A stretch of DNA of 64,000 bases from G963674835 sp963674835. Its GTDB lineage: Bacteria; Planctomycetota; Planctomycetia; Pirellulales; Thermoguttaceae. The position numbers were made by a program, and so were the translations under genes. Below the pieces are notes generated by a model. The model was not told the DNA's origin and did not search any database. It saw only the letters and a list, made by a program, of their open reading frames with translations. Below are positions 9,138 to 18,344 of this stretch, in pieces; within the stretch, counting starts at the first letter, position 1; each line of letters begins with the position of its first letter. The stretch lies in assembly GCA_963674835.2 (NCBI GenBank), contig CAXXKC010000003.1, positions 62,001 through 126,000 on the forward strand. The letters run 5' to 3'.

Positions 9138-10318
9138 GGGTTACCACCTGTTGCTTGTTGACCAAAGGAGAAGACGTTGCACTCGTGCAACGACATGGGA
9201 TTCAGCTTGTAGGGACCCTCATAGCCCGTGTCGTCCAGCATGTGAGCGACCAGCGCAATCGACAGCGGGTAGAACCACGAACCGAGCATAATGTGGGTGC
9301 GCGAGGGGTCTTCGTCGCGGAACTCGGCGATCACGTCGTCGGCACCGGGCTTCCAGATCCAATGGGGGCGAGACTTCCACTGATCGGGCGTGCTGCCGCG
9401 GCGGTGGAGGAACCAACCGGCGCCTTGTAGATCCTCGTGCATCAGAGCGTGAGCGAGGTAGCGGCGAGCGGCCTGGCGGAGGTCGTCGCGCCGGTAGTCG
9501 GTCAGTTCGGCGAGGTTGGCCATCATGTAGGCACCGTCGAAATCGGGGCAGTCGGAGCCGCCCGGCCAGAACGAGCCGTCGGGCAACTGGCAGGCGAGCG
9601 TGGAATCGACGCACCGTTGGAGCGATGCGAGCGGCCAACCTTGGGCGAAGTAGATGGGCACGACGTGAATGGTACCGAAGAGGCCATTGGGCAGATCGGC
9701 CCCAAGCTGCGTGCCCCAGAAGCCCGTCTCCGGATCGAGGAGTTCCTGGAGCGCAGGATACATGGCCTGTTCGAGGAGTGCGTCGACTTCAGTCAGGCCG
9801 AACCAGTCGCGCGCGGCCAGGAGGGCGGTCGCCGCGGCGAGCACCTGGTTGCCGGCGGCCCAGGAATTGCGCCAGTTGTATTTCTTCACCCAGCCGTACA
9901 GGGCGGTTGGGTCCAGTAGGGGCTCGAGGAAGGTCAGGGGGAATCGCGGCCGCCGCCGGAGAATTCGCAGCGCCCAGAGGTGTCCGCGAGTTGCGTGCCA
10001 GAAGGGTTCCAACTCGTCGATCGCAAGTTGGCGGCGTCGCGATTCGGGCGTTGGCGCGAAGTACCCGAACTCGGACTGGTCGTCGTTGACGCGGTCGGCC
10101 CAGGCATCGAGGGCTTGGGGGGAGACGGCGTCCAGTTGGCTGAACATGTCGAGGATGTGCAGGGCATGGTACGAGCCGTAGAAGCTCTCGTCGCCGCCGG
10201 GCTCCTTGCGATAGCGGCCGGGTGTGTCGCCCAGTTGCATGGCCTGGACGAACCGCAGCGTTGTCTGGCGGATGCGCTGGTAGCCGGGCGTTTCGGCGAC
10301 GGGGATCGATGGTTGCAT
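9134..10318 (-). CDS. Alpha/alpha-toroid protein of unknown function
   Basis: 394 residues with no clear signal peptide. The sequence is a series of paired helices with Trp- and Gly-rich turns (YNWRNSWAAGNQ, LPDGSFWPGGSDCPDFDGAYMM), typical of the (alpha/alpha) toroid shared by terpene cyclases, unsaturated glucuronyl hydrolases and some lyases. No specific family motif was recognised. It overlaps the VOC gene by four bases and its start codon shares one base with the stop of the heparinase-like gene (TAATG), so all three are probably translationally coupled. A role as a glycan lyase or hydrolase is possible from context but not shown. Confidence 0.6.
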   Translation of the reverse strand: MQPSIPVAETPGYQRIRQTTLRFVQAMQLGDTPGRYRKEPGGDESFYGSYHALHILDMFSQLDAVSPQALDAWADRVNDDQSEFGYFAPTPESRRRQLAIDELEPFWHATRGHLWALRILRRRPRFPLTFLEPLLDPTALYGWVKKYNWRNSWAAGNQVLAAATALLAARDWFGLTEVDALLEQAMYPALQELLDPETGFWGTQLGADLPNGLFGTIHVVPIYFAQGWPLASLQRCVDSTLACQLPDGSFWPGGSDCPDFDGAYMMANLAELTDYRRDDLRQAARRYLAHALMHEDLQGAGWFLHRRGSTPDQWKSRPHWIWKPGADDVIAEFRDEDPSRTHIMLGSWFYPLSIALVAHMLDDTGYEGPYKLNPMSLHECNVFSFGQQATGGNP

Positions 10319-12396
10319 TAGTCGCTTCTCTCGACGGAAAAGGTGTAGCTGCCGTCACGTTCGGCAAGGCGCCACGAACGATTGGTATCGTTCGATCGAA
10401 GGACGATGTCCGAGGGGTCGGCGCTGTCGAGCGTAACCGTCCAGCAGACGTCGCCGCGGGCAAGTGCAAAGCTAGGACCGTCGGCGGTTGCCTGCCAGTC
10501 GTGGACCAGGCCTGCATCGTCGATCGCGAAGGCGTGAACGGCCAGGCGGAACTCACGGGCGGAAGGTTCCATCCAGCGGTAAAGGTGGCCACTGCCGGGA
10601 CGACCTTCGCCCAGGCGGTTGGGGTCGGGATGGTAGGCATCGTGGACATAGGCGTAGACCGGTCCGACGAGGGCGCCGTCGGCCAGGTGGAAGAGCTTCA
10701 GGCCTGCGGACCCGCGACGCATCTGGATCGTTCGCCGGTCGAGCACGTCGATCGTGGAGGATTCGTCGCGATGGTTCAACAGCCAGTTCCACACCGTGGT
10801 TACGGGACGGGTGGCGGAGATCCGATCGATGACGAACAACGCATGGGAGCCAGCCTGGAGCCAGAATCGCGTGAACTGGCGGATGGGCTCACCATAGACG
10901 TCGGCGGCTTCGGACCCGACGGCAACGACTTCGCCACACTGTTGGAGCAGCACGCGTTGTCCGCGCGGCGGGACCGGGTCGCTCACCTGGCCGTCGCGGA
11001 TCTGACGGCGGCGGGGAACGTTGGTCTGTTGGAGGAGCCGGGCCTTTGCGAGGTCTTCCTGCAGGCCCAGGTCGTCGGCCTCGATGAGGAACGTGCAGGT
11101 GTTGTGCGTTTGTGAGGAGCTCTCCAGGCCGTGGATGAGGTTGCGGTAGCAACTGTGGCCGGGGTCGACGAGGAGCCGCTGGTTGTTGTGAGCGAGGATG
11201 AAGCTGTTCAGATCGCCGTGCAGGTGGCCGGGGCCGTGCAGCGGGCCGGTGCCGCCCTGGATCGCCAGCACGGTTTGGCCCGGCCAGCCATCGCGGACGA
11301 GGAAATTGCCGTTGCTGAAGCCCAGCACGGGGGAAAGCCCGGCCTCGGCGGGCGAAACGGGATCGACCGCTTCGAGCAGCAGGGGCAGCGTGAGAAAGCC
11401 CCAGTCGTTTCGGAGGCCGAACGTCGCCAGGTTGTGCGGCCCTTGCGTGGGAACCGGCAGGTAATAGGTATCGAACAGCCAGCGAGCCAAGCCGGCCTCC
11501 GTCGGCCGAGTGTCGCGGCAACGGGCGGCGATGTGCAGCAGCAGGTCGCCCGACGGGCGGAAGAGGGCCCCGCAGTCGTTGAAATTGACGGCCCGGGCTC
11601 GCGGTTCGGCGTCCCAGCCGGCAAGCGGTTTTGCGTAGAGCATGCTGGCCGCCATCCAGGGCATGGCGCGGGCATATGCCTCGGCACCGCATGTCGTCAA
11701 CGGGGCGGCCGCTTGGCGAAGGGCCTCGCACGCCAGCATGAGCGCGTAGGCCAGATAGTTGGCGTATTGCAGCGACTCGGCGTAGGAACCGTCGGGCTGG
11801 TAGGCCTCGGCGCAGATGCAGGTTTCGGCGGCCGCATATTCGAGCGCCGCATCATCGCCGATCACGGCGGCCGCCACGGCAACGCCGGATGCCATCACTG
11901 CGCGCCAATTGGCCAGATGGTTGTTCCGAGCCAACCAGCGCCGGCATAGCGTGATCCCCTTGTTTTGCAACGCGTCGCGGAGCTCGGCCTGTTGGGCTTG
12001 GGAGAATGTCTCGGGGCTCAGGTCCAACGCGGCGGCGAGGCCCCAGCAGAGATGGGCCGTTTCGAGGTGACCCAGCGGCGGTTGCGTGGCATGGTCGCGA
12101 TACCACGGGCCGACCCAGTCTTCCTCCGGGCGTCGGGCAACGGCCAAGGCCGTGTCGCGCAGCCATGCCTGCAACAGTGGTGTGGGCGAAAGCGCGCAGG
12201 CCATTGCGGCGTCGGAGAGGTACTCGGCGGCCGGATACCACCACGTGGCGTCGGCCTCGCTGTCGGACAAGCCCGGGGAGGATGCGCGACGGTTGACGCG
12301 GTCCATCAGCGCGGTCCAGAACCGGCTGACCGGCAAGTCGCAGCCGCGGCGGTCGAGAATGGCTTGGCGTTGCTGGGAGGTAAGAAACAGGCTCAT
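10318..12396 (-). CDS. Heparinase II/III-family polysaccharide lyase
   Basis: 692 residues. An N-terminal helical toroid of about 330 residues is followed by the beta-sandwich typical of heparinase II/III and related alginate lyases. The segment GPLHGPGHLHGDLNSFIL matches the conserved HGH/HGD block at the start of the sandwich domain. Family members cleave uronic-acid-containing polysaccharides by beta-elimination, leaving unsaturated uronates, which are the substrates upstream of KduD. No convincing signal peptide is seen at the N-terminus, so it may act on oligosaccharides in the cytoplasm or be exported by another route. The start at 12396 is an ATG, 57 bases after the RraA-like gene. Confidence 0.75.
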   Translation of the reverse strand: MSLFLTSQQRQAILDRRGCDLPVSRFWTALMDRVNRRASSPGLSDSEADATWWYPAAEYLSDAAMACALSPTPLLQAWLRDTALAVARRPEEDWVGPWYRDHATQPPLGHLETAHLCWGLAAALDLSPETFSQAQQAELRDALQNKGITLCRRWLARNNHLANWRAVMASGVAVAAAVIGDDAALEYAAAETCICAEAYQPDGSYAESLQYANYLAYALMLACEALRQAAAPLTTCGAEAYARAMPWMAASMLYAKPLAGWDAEPRARAVNFNDCGALFRPSGDLLLHIAARCRDTRPTEAGLARWLFDTYYLPVPTQGPHNLATFGLRNDWGFLTLPLLLEAVDPVSPAEAGLSPVLGFSNGNFLVRDGWPGQTVLAIQGGTGPLHGPGHLHGDLNSFILAHNNQRLLVDPGHSCYRNLIHGLESSSQTHNTCTFLIEADDLGLQEDLAKARLLQQTNVPRRRQIRDGQVSDPVPPRGQRVLLQQCGEVVAVGSEAADVYGEPIRQFTRFWLQAGSHALFVIDRISATRPVTTVWNWLLNHRDESSTIDVLDRRTIQMRRGSAGLKLFHLADGALVGPVYAYVHDAYHPDPNRLGEGRPGSGHLYRWMEPSAREFRLAVHAFAIDDAGLVHDWQATADGPSFALARGDVCWTVTLDSADPSDIVLRSNDTNRSWRLAERDGSYTFSVERSD

Positions 12397-12453
12397 CTTG
12401 GCATGGGGCGATGTATTTCGGGGTAGGGGAGGGCGGTACGGAGACGATTGGTG

Positions 12454-13155
12454 TTAGAAGTACCCTCCGCGTGCGACGACTTGGGTGGGCGAAACGCCTT
12501 GTTGCACCCACTGCTTGATTTCGACCTCCTTGTTGGCCACTTGTTCGGCCGCAACGAGCACGTCGAAGGCGATTTCCTGCGGGATCGTCAGCACTCCGTC
12601 GATATCGCCGAAAACCCAGTCGCCGGGACGCACGACGACCTCGCCCATGAGGATCGGCTTCTGATAATGATACATGCGAAAGCGGCCCAACATACCCGTG
12701 TTGCAGTGGTATTGGCGAAAGACGGGGAAGTGCTGCTTGAGAATTCCGCGGGTGTCGCGGATGCCATTGACGACCGCGCCTCGACATCCGGCTTTCAGCG
12801 CGGCCATGGTCATGACCTCGCCCCACTGGGCGGTCGTGCGGTCGCCGGTGCAGTCCCAGATGACGATCGAGTCCTCGTGGAGGGCCTCGAGCATCTGGGC
12901 GCGCATCTCGAATTCGCCGTCGGTCGTCACATCGGGTCCACCTTTGACGGTGAATGCCTGGCCTGCGAGCACCATATCTTCTCGCAAGGGAGCGAAGTCG
13001 GCCGGCAGCGACGAGGAATGCATCTTGTACTTGAAACGGAGCACGTCGTTCACGGCGCCGGTGAACAACTGCATGTATCGCTGGCGCATCTCGTGCACGG
13101 GCACGGGATATCCGCTGCTGGGGCCACATTGGTCAATCGGTTGTGTGTTCGTCAT
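12454..13155 (-). CDS. RraA-family aldolase/decarboxylase-like protein
   Basis: 233 residues from the ATG at 13155; a longer frame upstream overlaps the next gene and looks spurious. The segment GCRGAVVNGIRDTRG carries the conserved Arg-Asp pair of the RraA-like fold, and GDWVFGDIDGV matches the family's GD-x-DGV region. Members are 4-hydroxy-4-methyl-2-oxoglutarate aldolases or oxaloacetate decarboxylases, or they bind RNase E. In this operon an aldolase or decarboxylase acting on a keto acid is more likely than RNase E control, but this is inference. Confidence 0.75.
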   Translation of the reverse strand: MTNTQPIDQCGPSSGYPVPVHEMRQRYMQLFTGAVNDVLRFKYKMHSSSLPADFAPLREDMVLAGQAFTVKGGPDVTTDGEFEMRAQMLEALHEDSIVIWDCTGDRTTAQWGEVMTMAALKAGCRGAVVNGIRDTRGILKQHFPVFRQYHCNTGMLGRFRMYHYQKPILMGEVVVRPGDWVFGDIDGVLTIPQEIAFDVLVAAEQVANKEVEIKQWVQQGVSPTQVVARGGYF

Positions 13156-13213
13156 GGAACGGAAAGGGTACTCGCGGAAGAGAGGTTTGTCGAAGACAGT
13201 CTTGTATCTGGTC

Positions 13214-16200
13214 TTACTCCAGCCAGGCCACCATGGCATCGAGGACGATGGACGACGCGGCGCCGGCAGAACCGTGGCTCACTCGGACTTTGGCCGGGAC
13301 GGCTTGCGCTTCGATGAGTGACGATTCGAGGCGATACACGTCGTTGAGCCGGTCGTCTTGGACGCTCAATTGACACCGGCCCGCTTCGGGATCGATGCGC
13401 AGCTTGAGATTGTACCAGCGATCGGCCTGATACGAGGCCGAGCCGGCCGCCTTGTCGTTGGCCAGCGGAGAGGTGATCCGCCCGTTTTGATCGAAAAGGA
13501 TCGCGGCGACGGGAGTATCGCCCTTGGTTTGAAGCGAAACGGTCGTTGGCCGGTTCGTCTGGCCCGGCTTGACGCGGAGATGGACGACCAGGGGACGGTC
13601 GACGGGCTGCCGGAAGGGAATCTCGGCGGCGCAGCCGGCCGTGGAATGCGGCGTGGTCGCGAGGCGAAGACTCTTCAGCCCGAGCGGGCGATAGCGCCGG
13701 ACCGTGCTGAGGTCGAAAACCGAGTCGCGCATGCGACCCTCGTAGTCGGGGTTGGGGACCACGTCGACCAGGCCGCCGTTAGGGTCGATTCGCCATCCGG
13801 GCGGACGGCTGCCGACGGGGCAGTCGTGGAAATTCTCGTACGCCAGGATCGCCGGCCGAACGAAGACGATGTACGGCAGGCCGTCGCCCGCCGCCGGTTG
13901 TTTGCCCAGCGACACCTGGCCGGCGGGAAAGTCCTTGGCGAAGATCTCAAATGTGTGGACCTTGTCGGGCGGGCGATTCCGGTAGCGGTAGGGCCATCCC
14001 CAGTGGCCGACCTGGAACGTTTGCCCTTCGGGTCGGAAGTGGTCGGCGGCGAGCCAATCGAGCTTTTGGCCTTGCTCCTTGGCCACGTACACACGCGACG
14101 GGCTTTGCAGGCGAAAGCTGTAGGTGAGGCCGTAATCGGCGACAGCGCGTTTCTGTTTGGAATCTCTGGACTGCACGCCGCCGATCTGGAAGACGTCGTG
14201 CAGCGGGAACGACAGGAGCGAGAACGGCGAGCCGTTCCACATCGATTGGTTCAGACGCTCGGCCTGGCTGCTGTAGACGGGGTCGCCAACCTCGGCCGGG
14301 TCGTGCATGACGACGTTACCCAGGTAGGGATGACGCTGCGGCTGGATGTCGGTCACGGGGTCCATCGATTCGACTTCGAGCCGGAGTCGGGCCTTCTGGT
14401 ACAGATTGACCAGCAGGTGCACGTCCTCGTTGGTGCCGCTGCGATACCAGTGTTGCCATTTCTCGCCGGCACAGTTGTTCTGGTACGCCGCATAGAGTTC
14501 GTCGACGAGTGGCTTGGCATCGAGCAGGGCCGCCAGCGCGGTGCGCCGATCGCCCTTTTTGAGGCTGGCGATGGCGTCGTTGGCGGCAAGGGAGGCCTTG
14601 TAGATGCCGCGGATTTGGCGAATGGCATCGATGAACTCGTAGTCGAAGAAGGAACGCCGGTCGGGAGGGATGGATTCGCGCAAGGCGATGGCCTTTTCGA
14701 GTACGCCGCCCAGGTCGCGGATTCCCTGTTCGTAGGCTTCCCGGTTGTAACGGTAGTTGATGACGAAGCCGTCGCGGGTGCCCGACTCGATGTTCAGCAG
14801 GTTCTCGATGACCGTGAACAGCGGCTCCATGACTTTGTGGTAGTAGGGGATCGTTTTGAACGAATCGTCGCGCATGTCGTGCGGGTACTTGGCGTAGTAC
14901 TCGTCGTAGAGGGCCAAGACTTGCTGAGCGACCGGCTCGCCGAACTCGTCGCGGCAGTAGCCCAGGAGGTATTGCCGCGGTTTGAAGCCCGGGTAGTCCC
15001 AGAGCATTTCGGCGACCGCGCGAATTTCGATCTGCTGGTGCCGAAGCTCGTTCATCGCCAGGAGCATGTGCTGGGTGTCGCCCCGTTGGAACATGGCGTC
15101 CATGTTGACTTTGATGTACTGTTCGACCGGCGTGCACTTGGCGATCTGCGGCCCGCCGCCGAAGTACTGGGTGTGGAAGTACTGCCCGTACTTGTGAGAG
15201 GGATTTCGCGGCTCGGTCCAGAACTTTTTGCTGTAGGCCATTCCGCTCATCCCGGCGTCGGCGAAGTCGGTAGTCACGCCCTCGGGGACTTCGACCAGAC
15301 CGTCGTCGTAGAGTTTGCCCACCTCGGCGTAGAGCGTGGTCATCATCTCCAACTGCGGGTTGGGGTCGTACTGGCGTACGAGGCGGGCCTGATCGGCGAG
15401 GGCCTTGGTGATGAGCTCGCCTCGCTGGCGACGCGTTCCGCCGTTTGGCAGACTCGGTTCGTCGTAGGGTCCATCGGCCCAGCCGCGCAGGTTGATCTCC
15501 CACACCACCTGGGGCGAGAACGCGGCCCAACGGCGAATGTAGAACGTCCAGAACTGGCGGAAGGCCTCGGGATGGAGACGGTAGGAGAACTCGTTTGGCT
15601 TGCCGGACGGGTTGTGGATGCGCCAGTAGTCGTCCCAATAGCCGGTGTCGGCGCCCACGCCTTCCATCTGGTGTTGGGTGAGGAACAGGCCGCGGTCGGC
15701 GACCGCCTGAAGGCGTTCGCGGTCGGGCTGCCACTCGATGTCCAGGAAGTACCAGGTGAACATGTTCATCCGCAACCGCAAGGCGGCCTCCATGAGGCGC
15801 TGGAGGACCTCGTGGTGGATGGCGAACATGTAGCGCGAGTAGCGCGCCCGTTGCACCAACCCGCTTTCGATCCATTCCATGAACTGCGGATGGTCGTTGA
15901 GGGTCCATCCACGGTACTTCCAGGTGGGCTCCTTGGCAGGGCCGAAATCGACGCGATTATCGAAAACGAGTTCGCCGCGCGTGGGCGGTTCGTGATCGGC
16001 CCAGAACCAGAAGGGGTCGACGTGCATGTGCATTCGCTCGAACTCGTAGACGCCGAAGATGGTGCCTCGGACGTTGCTGCCGGCAACGGCCAGAACCTGC
16101 TGCTTGCCGCCGACATCGTTGAGAACGCGCCACTTGTAGGTTTCCCACTTTCCGGTCAGATCGTCGACGTTCACCCCAACCGAGGCCAGCAGCGTCTTGC

Positions 16201-16525
16201 CCTCGGGGCAGTCGGCCGACCCGAGAACGACGCACTTTTCGGCACAGTCGCCGAGCGAATGAACGATGTTGGGGGTCACGCCGGTGATCTTGGTGACGTC
16301 GCGTTGGAGATCCTTGGCGGCGGCCAGCACGCCGGGATGCTCGCCCTTGGCCAGCACAATGGTTGCAGGCTCGACGCCGGCGACCAGCTCGAAGCGCAAC
16401 GGCGACGAGGCGGGCGCGTCGTGCGGTTGGTCTTTCGACGATTGGCCGCCCACGCACCAAGTGGTGCCGATCAGCCACACGGCGAGCGCCAGAGTGAAGC
16501 CAAGGCTGTGTCGTACTGTGTTCAT
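13214..16525 (-). CDS. GH115-like secreted alpha-glucuronidase (long form)
   Basis: 1103 residues with a clear signal peptide (FTLALAVWLIGTTWCVGG). An N-terminal domain (about residues 40-180) precedes the GH115 core, with YRGWTLNDHPQF near 210, HQMEGVG near 290 and a GQYFHTQYFGG segment near 450. A C-terminal extension beyond about residue 720 includes a beta-sandwich module. The length matches full GH115 enzymes, which release glucuronic acid from glucuronoxylan-like polymers. It starts 19 bases after the MFS gene. A second, shorter GH115-like gene ends the same operon, so two related enzymes are co-expressed, possibly with different linkage preferences. Confidence 0.75.
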   Translation of the reverse strand: MNTVRHSLGFTLALAVWLIGTTWCVGGQSSKDQPHDAPASSPLRFELVAGVEPATIVLAKGEHPGVLAAAKDLQRDVTKITGVTPNIVHSLGDCAEKCVVLGSADCPEGKTLLASVGVNVDDLTGKWETYKWRVLNDVGGKQQVLAVAGSNVRGTIFGVYEFERMHMHVDPFWFWADHEPPTRGELVFDNRVDFGPAKEPTWKYRGWTLNDHPQFMEWIESGLVQRARYSRYMFAIHHEVLQRLMEAALRLRMNMFTWYFLDIEWQPDRERLQAVADRGLFLTQHQMEGVGADTGYWDDYWRIHNPSGKPNEFSYRLHPEAFRQFWTFYIRRWAAFSPQVVWEINLRGWADGPYDEPSLPNGGTRRQRGELITKALADQARLVRQYDPNPQLEMMTTLYAEVGKLYDDGLVEVPEGVTTDFADAGMSGMAYSKKFWTEPRNPSHKYGQYFHTQYFGGGPQIAKCTPVEQYIKVNMDAMFQRGDTQHMLLAMNELRHQQIEIRAVAEMLWDYPGFKPRQYLLGYCRDEFGEPVAQQVLALYDEYYAKYPHDMRDDSFKTIPYYHKVMEPLFTVIENLLNIESGTRDGFVINYRYNREAYEQGIRDLGGVLEKAIALRESIPPDRRSFFDYEFIDAIRQIRGIYKASLAANDAIASLKKGDRRTALAALLDAKPLVDELYAAYQNNCAGEKWQHWYRSGTNEDVHLLVNLYQKARLRLEVESMDPVTDIQPQRHPYLGNVVMHDPAEVGDPVYSSQAERLNQSMWNGSPFSLLSFPLHDVFQIGGVQSRDSKQKRAVADYGLTYSFRLQSPSRVYVAKEQGQKLDWLAADHFRPEGQTFQVGHWGWPYRYRNRPPDKVHTFEIFAKDFPAGQVSLGKQPAAGDGLPYIVFVRPAILAYENFHDCPVGSRPPGWRIDPNGGLVDVVPNPDYEGRMRDSVFDLSTVRRYRPLGLKSLRLATTPHSTAGCAAEIPFRQPVDRPLVVHLRVKPGQTNRPTTVSLQTKGDTPVAAILFDQNGRITSPLANDKAAGSASYQADRWYNLKLRIDPEAGRCQLSVQDDRLNDVYRLESSLIEAQAVPAKVRVSHGSAGAASSIVLDAMVAWLE

Positions 16526-16544
16526 GCCGGTTCTTGCGCGACGG

Positions 16545-17888
16545 TCAGTTTATGTCGTTTACGTCCAAGCCATCGCCGGCTCGGCCTACGCCAAACACGA
16601 GGATGACACTTGCCAACAGAGGAGCCAATCCGGCAATGAGGAACAGGTATCCGTATCCCAGCCAGTCGACGGTCAAGCCGACCACCGACGTGAAGGCGGC
16701 GCCGCCCAATGCGGCGGCCATGCCGGTGAGACCGAGTGCGCTGGCCATCAGCCGCGAGGGGAAGCAATCGGCGTGCAGGGCCAGGGTATTCGAGCTCCAG
16801 AAGCCGAAACCCAGCGTGGCCGTGCTGGCCAAGGTCATGGCCATGCCGGGACCGGACGCCCGCGTGACGAACATTCCCATCGCCATGCAGACGGCGCCGA
16901 CGATCATGACGCTCTTGCGCGCTACGCTGGGAGATGCGCCGCGTTGAAGCAATCGGTCGGAGGCCCAGCCGCCCAGGAGCTTTCCGGCGTCGGCGGTCAA
17001 ATATGGAATCCAGGCGAAACAGGCGACGTCGGCGAGCGTGAAGCCCAGACTGCGTTGAAGATAGGCCGGCAGCCAAAACACGTAGAACCACCAGACCGGC
17101 GTGGCGATGAAGCGAACTCCGGCCAGGCCCCAGAGTGAACGCATGCGGAGCAGAATGCCGGCCCCCTGCGACATGGACATGCCTTTGGTGGCCTCCGATT
17201 GCCGCTTGGCCACGAAGTCGTCGCGATCGCGAGATGAGAGCCAACGATGGCGAGAAGGATCGTCGTAGATCCATATCCAGGCGACCAACCAGACAATGCC
17301 CAACAGCCCGATGGCAACGAACGTCGCCCGCCAGCCGATATACAACGTCAAGCCGCCGACCAGCGGCGGAGCGAGAATGGCGCCGACGGCCGATCCGCCG
17401 TCGAACACGCCCATGGCGAAGGCACGCCGTTCGGGCGGCAGCCAACGGGCCACGGCTTTACCACCCGCCGGCCAGTTGGCGCCTTCGCCCACCGCCATCA
17501 GTCCGCGTGCGAGTCCCAGCGAGACCGGCCCACGCACGAATCCCTGGAAGATCGAGGCCGCCGACCAGAGCAGCACGGAAAGCCCGAGCCCCCAACGGAC
17601 ACCGACCCGGTCGATCCACATCCCGACGCCAACGCCCGCGATGCTGTACACGACCATGAACAGACCGGTGATGTAGCCGTACTGGACATTGGTCAGGCCG
17701 AGCCCCGTATTGAGCGTCTCTTTGAGGACCGAGAGCGTCTGCCGGTCGAGATAATTGACCACGGTCGAGAAGAAGAGCAGTGCCAGGACGGCCCACTGCA
17801 ACGTCGACACGGCGGAATGGCGCGCGTTGTCGCCCGATTGGCTTCCCGATGCCGAAGACGTTTGTTGCTGCTGGTCTGCTCCTGCCAT
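16545..17888 (-). CDS. MFS transporter, hexuronate/anion:cation-symporter type
   Basis: 447 residues from the ATG at 17888, chosen because GAGGAG lies six bases upstream and the protein then has a short Gln/Ser-rich cytoplasmic tail before the first membrane segment. The first helix carries VNYLDRQTLSVL, the typical start of the ACS family that includes ExuT-like hexuronate and glucarate transporters, and about 12 membrane segments follow. It probably imports glucuronate or galacturonate, or short uronides, produced by the secreted enzymes. As the first gene of the 17-kb operon it lies just downstream of the likely promoter. Confidence 0.8.
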   Translation of the reverse strand: MAGADQQQQTSSASGSQSGDNARHSAVSTLQWAVLALLFFSTVVNYLDRQTLSVLKETLNTGLGLTNVQYGYITGLFMVVYSIAGVGVGMWIDRVGVRWGLGLSVLLWSAASIFQGFVRGPVSLGLARGLMAVGEGANWPAGGKAVARWLPPERRAFAMGVFDGGSAVGAILAPPLVGGLTLYIGWRATFVAIGLLGIVWLVAWIWIYDDPSRHRWLSSRDRDDFVAKRQSEATKGMSMSQGAGILLRMRSLWGLAGVRFIATPVWWFYVFWLPAYLQRSLGFTLADVACFAWIPYLTADAGKLLGGWASDRLLQRGASPSVARKSVMIVGAVCMAMGMFVTRASGPGMAMTLASTATLGFGFWSSNTLALHADCFPSRLMASALGLTGMAAALGGAAFTSVVGLTVDWLGYGYLFLIAGLAPLLASVILVFGVGRAGDGLDVNDIN

Positions 17889-17896
17889 GAATCTCC

Positions 17897-17998
17897 TCAG
17901 TTCTGCCGGACCAATTCGATCAGCGATACGGCGTTGCACGGCAAATCGAGACACTCCTTGCCCCAGTCGGCGTCGAGATACTCCGCGGAATGGAAGAC
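17897..17998 (-). pseudogene. C-terminal remnant of a secreted glycosidase
   Basis: A short minus-strand frame ends at 17897 with DADWGKECLDLPCNAVSLIEL followed by four residues and a stop. The pattern of an acidic strand followed by 'P-x-NSVSLIEL' at the extreme C-terminus resembles the end of arabinofuranosidase- or GH39-type beta-sandwich domains. No start or catalytic domain is present. It lies eight bases upstream of the MFS gene start, so it now forms part of the operon leader. Confidence 0.35.
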
Positions 17999-18075
17999 CG
18001 CAGCAGTAGCCCGCGATGCAGCAAGCAACAGCGCCGAACAGCGGGCCGCACGGGTCGTCGTCCAGTTGGATCTCG

Positions 18076-18306
18076 TCATTGCTGCTGGCGTTCCTTTCCC
18101 CAGTTGTTCTGAAGGTGCACGCCCTGGACGAACACATTGTCGCCAAAAGCGACGATTTCATCCACGTTGCCGGCGCCGCTGGCTTGGATGCTGCTGGTGC
18201 GGAGGTCGCGCATGGCGTCCATTTCCGGCCGCGGGAGCCCCGGGATGGGTCGTGCGTGGTTTCCCAGGCGGATGAATATGGGTACTTCGACGCCGTTCAT
18301 CATCAT
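18076..18306 (-). pseudogene. Remnant of a GH28-like (polygalacturonase-type) beta-helix protein
   Basis: A 76-codon minus-strand frame reads GVEVPIFIRLGNHARPIPGL, then SSIQASGAGN further on. The PIFIRLGN phrase is typical of the C-terminal turns of GH28-like parallel beta-helix proteins. The frame is closed by stops on both sides, and no N-terminal part is found. A decayed glycosidase gene directly upstream of the uronate operon is the likely explanation; this identification is by eye. Confidence 0.45.
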
Positions 18307-18344
18307 GTTCTGCTAGCCCGCTCTTCTCCGATTTCGGGATGGTG

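Noticed and set aside
13358..16606. A very long plus-strand open frame (over 1000 codons) opposite the GH115 gene
   Set aside because: It is the antisense shadow of a high-GC gene. It lacks a ribosome site, signal or any family motif, whereas the minus strand has clear GH115 landmarks.
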